A program made the translations under genes and the position numbers. 64,000 nt of DNA, taken from assembly GCA_014360005.1 (NCBI GenBank), contig JACIYI010000007.1, positions 98,204-162,203 of the forward strand, given 5' to 3'. The notes beneath the pieces were generated by a model. It did not search any database and was not told the DNA's origin. It worked only from the letters and a program-made list of their open reading frames with translations. The DNA comes from Candidatus Aminicenantota bacterium. Its GTDB lineage: Bacteria > Acidobacteriota > Aminicenantia > Aminicenantales > Saccharicenantaceae. Each line of letters begins with the position of its first letter. Positions within the stretch are counted from its first letter, which is position 1. Below, in pieces: positions 60,311 to 64,000 of the stretch.

Positions 60311-60792
60311 TTTTTCTGACTCCTGAAAATGTTAAAAATTAGCAGCATGGCCCCCACGGTGATACAGCTATCAGCCAGGTTGAAGAAGGGCCAGTGGTAG
60401 CGGCCGAGATAAAAATCGAGAAAATCGATGACGTAGCCGCGGAAAATTCGGTCCAGGATGTTGCCCATGGCCCCGCTGATAATCAGGGCAAAGGACAGCC
60501 TGGTCAGGACCATTTCTGGCGGGGTTTTCAGAAAGTAATAGGCGACCACGGCAAAAGCCAGCAGGGCCCCAAGGTTTAAGAATATCAGGGCTAGCGGATG
60601 GGCGCTGTTTCCCAGGAAACCGAAAATTGCCCCCCGGTTATGGACCCTGGTCAGGTTGAAAAAGCCCGGGATAACTGGCACCACCTGGTAAAGGCTGAGG
60701 CTTCTGGCTACCAGATATTTTGACAGCTGGTCCATTGCCAGCCAGAAAAAGATGAAAATAAAATAGAAAGAGTTTCCTTTAAAAATGGTCAT
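60292..60792 (-). CDS. lspA: Lipoprotein signal peptidase (signal peptidase II)
   Basis: This 166-residue inner-membrane aspartic protease has four helices. It has DQLSKYLVARSL, VHNRGAIFGFL, SGAMGNILDRIFRGYVIDF with one catalytic Asp, and FFNLADSCITVG with the second. It cuts the signal peptide of lipid-modified prolipoproteins. Its start overlaps the ileS stop by four bases (ATGA). The ileS-lspA order is common in bacteria. Confidence 0.95.
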   Translation of the reverse strand: MTIFKGNSFYFIFIFFWLAMDQLSKYLVARSLSLYQVVPVIPGFFNLTRVHNRGAIFGFLGNSAHPLALIFLNLGALLAFAVVAYYFLKTPPEMVLTRLSFALIISGAMGNILDRIFRGYVIDFLDFYLGRYHWPFFNLADSCITVGAMLLIFNIFRSQKKCSQSS

Positions 60793-63572
60793 GGCTTTGA
60801 ATTTATCTCGGTCTTAAGTACCTGGCTGCAGCGCTGGCAAAGAGCCGGGTAATCGGGGTCCTGGCCGACACTGGTGGAAAAATTCCAGCAGCGTTCACAT
60901 TTCTGTCCTTCTGATCTAAAAACGGTAATGGTCAGGTCCTGGTCAGAAGGTATTACCTCAACCGCCGAAACAATGAACAGTGTGGGCAGGTCTGGCCTGA
61001 ACTCTTCCAGCAGGTCATAAATTTCGGCCGGTGCCCTGAAGACCAGCCGGGCCTCCAGGGAGTTGCCTATAAGCCTGGTTTCCCGGGCCTTTTCCATCTC
61101 CTTCTGCACCTGTTCCCTGATGTCCAGCAGCCGGTCAATCTTTTTCATCAGCTCAGGTTCCAGCCAGGTCTCCCCCTCCTCCGGGAAAGAACAGAGATGA
61201 ACCGATTCGGCTTTTTCCTTAAAAGCCGGCATGGCTTCCCAGGCTTCTTCAGCAGTGAAGGGCAGAATCGGAGCCATCAACCTCAGGGTCTTTTCCAGCA
61301 CCTGGAACATGGCTGTTTGGCCTGAACGTCTGAGCCTGGACCCGGGTCCGGAACAGTACATCCGGTCCTTGATGACATCCAGGTAAAAAGCGCTCAGGTC
61401 AACCGTAAAAAAGTTATAAAGGGAATGAAAAACGATGTGAAATTCATAATCTTCATAGGCCCTGACCACCCGCTGGCGCACCTGGCGGGCCCTTTCCAGA
61501 ATCCAGCGGTCAAGCCAGAGCAGCTCTTCCAGCTGGAGGCTGTCGCTATCGGGCTGGAAATCGTAGAGGTTGCCCAGGAGAAAGCGCCAGGTGTTGCGAA
61601 TCTTGCGGTAGGCTTCCACCAGGCGCTGCAGGATTTCCTGGCCAAAGCGGGCATCTTCTTTATAATTGAGCATGGCCACCCACAACCTGAGAATTTCAGC
61701 CCCGTGTTTGGAGATGATTTCCCCTGGTTCGATGAAATTGCCCAGCGACTTGGACATGGCCCGACCCTGTTCGTCCAGAACAAAACCGTGGGTAAGACAG
61801 GTGCGGTAAGGCGAACCATTCCTGGCCCCCACCCCGATTACCAGGGAACTATTGAACCAGCCCCGGTACTGGTCGTGACCTTCGACGTACAGGTCGGCCG
61901 GCCAGGGCAGCTCTGGGGTCTTGCCTAAAATGCCGTGGCTGGCACCCGATTCAAACCAGACGTCCAGAATGTTGTTTTCCTTACGGAAGCGGCGGCCGCC
62001 GCAGGCCGGGCACTTCTGGTCCGGCGGCAGGAGTTCGTCCGCGGCCAGCTCAAACCAGGCATTGGAACCGTGCTTTTCAAAAATATCGGCCACCCACCGG
62101 GTGATACGTTCATCGGCCAGAATCTGGCCGCAGTTTTCACAATAAAAAGCCGGGATTGGCACCCCCCAAGACCTCTGGCGGGAGATGCACCAGTCGGGTC
62201 GGCTCTGCATCATGTTGGCGATTCTTTCCTCGCCCCAGTATGGTATCCAGCGGATTTTCTTGATTTCCTGAAGCGTCCGGTCCCGCAGCCCGTTCCGGTC
62301 CATGGAAATAAACCACTGTTCGGTGGCCCGGAATATCACCGGCTGCTTGCAGCGCCAGCAGTGGGGGTAGGAATGACTAATTTCAGCTTGCTTGAGCAGC
62401 GTCCCCTCCTGCTCCATATCAGCCACGATTCTGGGGTTGGCTTCAAAAACGTTGAGACCACCGTAGCGCTCAACCTGGGGCAGGAATTTTCCTTCCTCGT
62501 CCACCGGAGTATAGATATCCAGGCCGTAAGCCAGGCCGCTCAGGTAATCATCATAACCGTGCCCGGGGGCGGTGTGGACGCAGCCCGTTCCGTCCTCCAG
62601 GGTGACGTAATCAGCCAGGACAAAAACCGAGTCCCGCGCAATAAAAGGATGACGGGCTTTGAGTCCTTCCAGGTCGCGCCCGGTCATTATGGCCAGCTCG
62701 CGGTAGTCCTTCCAGCCCAGTTCCTCGGCTACTACTGGCAGCAATCTCCGGGCCAGGAGGAAGACTTCGTTCCCGACCTCGGCCACCACGTACTCATAGT
62801 CGGGATGAAAAGCAATGGCCAGGTTGGCCGGCAGGGTCCAGGGAGTGGTGGTCCAGATAACCACCGATATTTTCTTGCCTTTTAACTGCGGGAATTTTCC
62901 AGACAGGTCAGAAATCAGGGGAAATCTGACATAAATTGAGGGCGATTTCTTCTCTTTGTATTCAATTTCGGCTTCAGCCAGGGCCGTCTGGCAATGAAGG
63001 CACCAGTGCACCGGCCTCTTCCCTTTGTAAACATTGCCCGAGGCAAAAAATTCAGCCAGAAACCGCAGGATATCAGCTTCGTAGCCGGGTATCATCGTCA
63101 GGTAAGGATTCTCCCAGTCACCGAACACTCCCAGCCGGATGAATTCTTCTCTCTGAATATCTATGAACTTGAGTGCATAGCGACGGCATTCTTCCCGGAT
63201 GCCGATGACTGACATATCTTTTTTCCTGCTGCCCAGCAGCTGGTCTACCCTGATTTCAATCGGCAGGCCATGGCAATCCCAGCCGGGCACATAGGGCGAC
63301 AGGTAACCCATCATGGTCCTGGATTTCACGATAAAATCCTTCAGGATCTTATTGAGAGCCGTGCCCAGATGGATGTGGCCATTGGCATAGGGCGGGCCGT
63401 CGTGCAGGATAAAAGTGGGTTGACCGCGGCGGCTGTCAATGATCCGCCGGTAAAGCTTCAGGCTCTGCCATTTCTTGATTATCTCTGGCTCCTTCTGGGC
63501 CAGCTGAGCCTTCATGGCAAAGGAGGTCTGGGGCAGGTTGAGTGTCTTTTTAAGGTCAATCGGTTCAGACAT
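60789..63572 (-). CDS. ileS: Isoleucyl-tRNA synthetase
   Basis: This 927-residue class I synthetase has HIGH-type PYANGHIHLGTALNK near 58-72 and KMSKS-type GRAMSKSLGNF near 600. The CP1 editing domain lies between them (TTTPWTLPANLAIAF, and GCVHTAPGHGYDDY). A C-terminal zinc finger has CERCWNFS and CQRCSQVL. These fit the bacterial IleS with zinc-binding end. It charges tRNA(Ile) and edits valine. First of the ileS-lspA-lgt-rluD operon. GGTGGAGATAGCCG precedes the ATG. Confidence 0.97.
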   Translation of the reverse strand: MSEPIDLKKTLNLPQTSFAMKAQLAQKEPEIIKKWQSLKLYRRIIDSRRGQPTFILHDGPPYANGHIHLGTALNKILKDFIVKSRTMMGYLSPYVPGWDCHGLPIEIRVDQLLGSRKKDMSVIGIREECRRYALKFIDIQREEFIRLGVFGDWENPYLTMIPGYEADILRFLAEFFASGNVYKGKRPVHWCLHCQTALAEAEIEYKEKKSPSIYVRFPLISDLSGKFPQLKGKKISVVIWTTTPWTLPANLAIAFHPDYEYVVAEVGNEVFLLARRLLPVVAEELGWKDYRELAIMTGRDLEGLKARHPFIARDSVFVLADYVTLEDGTGCVHTAPGHGYDDYLSGLAYGLDIYTPVDEEGKFLPQVERYGGLNVFEANPRIVADMEQEGTLLKQAEISHSYPHCWRCKQPVIFRATEQWFISMDRNGLRDRTLQEIKKIRWIPYWGEERIANMMQSRPDWCISRQRSWGVPIPAFYCENCGQILADERITRWVADIFEKHGSNAWFELAADELLPPDQKCPACGGRRFRKENNILDVWFESGASHGILGKTPELPWPADLYVEGHDQYRGWFNSSLVIGVGARNGSPYRTCLTHGFVLDEQGRAMSKSLGNFIEPGEIISKHGAEILRLWVAMLNYKEDARFGQEILQRLVEAYRKIRNTWRFLLGNLYDFQPDSDSLQLEELLWLDRWILERARQVRQRVVRAYEDYEFHIVFHSLYNFFTVDLSAFYLDVIKDRMYCSGPGSRLRRSGQTAMFQVLEKTLRLMAPILPFTAEEAWEAMPAFKEKAESVHLCSFPEEGETWLEPELMKKIDRLLDIREQVQKEMEKARETRLIGNSLEARLVFRAPAEIYDLLEEFRPDLPTLFIVSAVEVIPSDQDLTITVFRSEGQKCERCWNFSTSVGQDPDYPALCQRCSQVLKTEINSKP

Positions 63573-63660
63573 CGGCTATCTCCACCGGGTAAATCAATTT
63601 TTTCTATTATAGAACAGGTTATCCTGATCTGCCACTGCCCCGAGTCAAATTTTCAGGGCC

Positions 63661-64000
63661 TCAGTCCTGGCGGTAGTGGCAGCCGCGGCTGCTGGTGTTA
63701 GCCAGAGCAGCGTAGGTGATCATCAGGGCTACCTGAATACCGTGGCGGAGGTCAACGATGTCCGGGTCCATCGGTGCTTCTTTGTAAAATTTATCTATGC
63801 GATGTTTCAGGTACTCCAGGTCGGCCCGGGCTCGTTCTAGCCTTTTCCCAGTCCTGATGATGCCAGCATAATTCCACATAGTGCTCCTGATGGTGGCCCA
63901 GTCCTGGTGGATGAGGGCCGGGTCAATTTTTTCTTCGTTTTCCGGGTAATACCAGGGGTGAATCAGGCTCGGGTTATAGGGAAAGGCTGCTTCAAAATGG
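63661..64000 (-). CDS. L-aspartate oxidase-like flavoprotein, C-terminal end (partial)
   Basis: The frame is open to the right edge, so the N-terminus lies beyond it; 112 codons are visible. Landmarks are WATIRSTMWNYAGIIRTGKR, the helical linker LERARADLEYLKHRI, and the final ALANTSSRGCHYRQD, matching the C-terminal helical domain of NadB and of fumarate-reductase/succinate-dehydrogenase flavoproteins. NadB makes iminoaspartate for NAD synthesis. The protein stops right after HYRQD, shorter than usual for the family. The FAD and active-site parts are not visible, so NadB versus another flavoprotein subunit is unresolved. Confidence 0.65.
   Translation of the reverse strand, partial: HFEAAFPYNPSLIHPWYYPENEEKIDPALIHQDWATIRSTMWNYAGIIRTGKRLERARADLEYLKHRIDKFYKEAPMDPDIVDLRHGIQVALMITYAALANTSSRGCHYRQD

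Noticed and set aside
63573..63660. Promoter TTGACT and TATAAT before ileS
   Set aside because: Both boxes exist but are about 31 bases apart, too far for one sigma70-type promoter.

Overview
The window comes from a bacterium with about 53-54% GC and a Gram-negative type envelope. This is shown by a BamA-like outer-membrane barrel protein, Lgt and LspA for lipoproteins, a Tat-exported peptidase, a complete MreBCD/PBP2/RodA elongation set and many signal-peptide proteins. Abundant exported peptidases, Ntn hydrolases and peptide transporters, together with TolB/barrel and DUF5107-TPR proteins, are the kind of gene content reported for Acidobacteriota-like candidate phyla such as Aminicenantes (OP8). 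That placement is an inference with low confidence; no rRNA or tRNA gene is present to test it. I saw no insertion sequence, CRISPR array, prophage or tRNA.

Layout. 1-2706 (minus): partial surface peptidase/propeller/barrel protein. 2836-10554 (plus): SPL-type radical SAM protein, DctM-like permease, M14-like deacylase/peptidase, two tandem C69 dipeptidases and a DUF6305-like protein. 14080-10594 (minus): tRNA-editing protein, CBM9-like protein, serine hydrolase and a small helical protein. 14162-20482 (plus): OYE-type oxidoreductase, two PLP enzymes, POT peptide transporter and an M24 peptidase. 20543-25667: Tat-exported M24 peptidase, MFS transporter, third C69 peptidase and a WbqC-like protein. 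33469-25654 (minus): mreB-mreC-mreD-mrdA-rodA plus a TIGR03960/DUF2344-type radical SAM protein. 33626-37169 (plus): OPT oligopeptide transporter, def and fmt. 41813-37215 (minus): acnB, SDR reductase, stand-alone EF-Tu domain-2 protein and an M23 peptidase. 42180-46550 (plus): icd, mdh, sucC and sucD. 46958-55919: MBL hydrolase, DUF5107-TPR lipoprotein, M14 carboxypeptidase, ChaN/PDZ protein and a C45-like Ntn hydrolase. 58489-56396 (minus): variant EF-G. 63572-58600 (minus): ileS-lspA-lgt-rluD. 64000-63661 (minus): C-terminal end of an L-aspartate oxidase-like gene.

How it fits together. Exported peptidases (C69, C45-like, M14, M24) and three kinds of peptide or solute carrier (POT, OPT, MFS) point to a proteolytic, peptide-using lifestyle. 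PLP enzymes, the OYE reductase and a partial TCA set (aconitase, isocitrate dehydrogenase, malate dehydrogenase, succinyl-CoA ligase) could process the resulting amino acids. Citrate synthase, 2-oxoglutarate oxidoreductase, fumarase and succinate dehydrogenase are not in this window. The rest is core growth machinery: cell-wall elongation, protein N-terminal formylation and deformylation, lipoprotein processing and translation.

The most unusual items are the peptidase/propeller/barrel fusion, the Ntn-hydrolase expansion with a DUF6305-like partner, the EF-G with a changed GTPase core, a nested hairpin between the divergent acnB and icd promoters, an intrinsic terminator just ahead of sucC, and promoters placed so close to start codons that leaderless mRNAs are predicted. 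Promoter calls were made by eye from -35/-10 matches and spacing.
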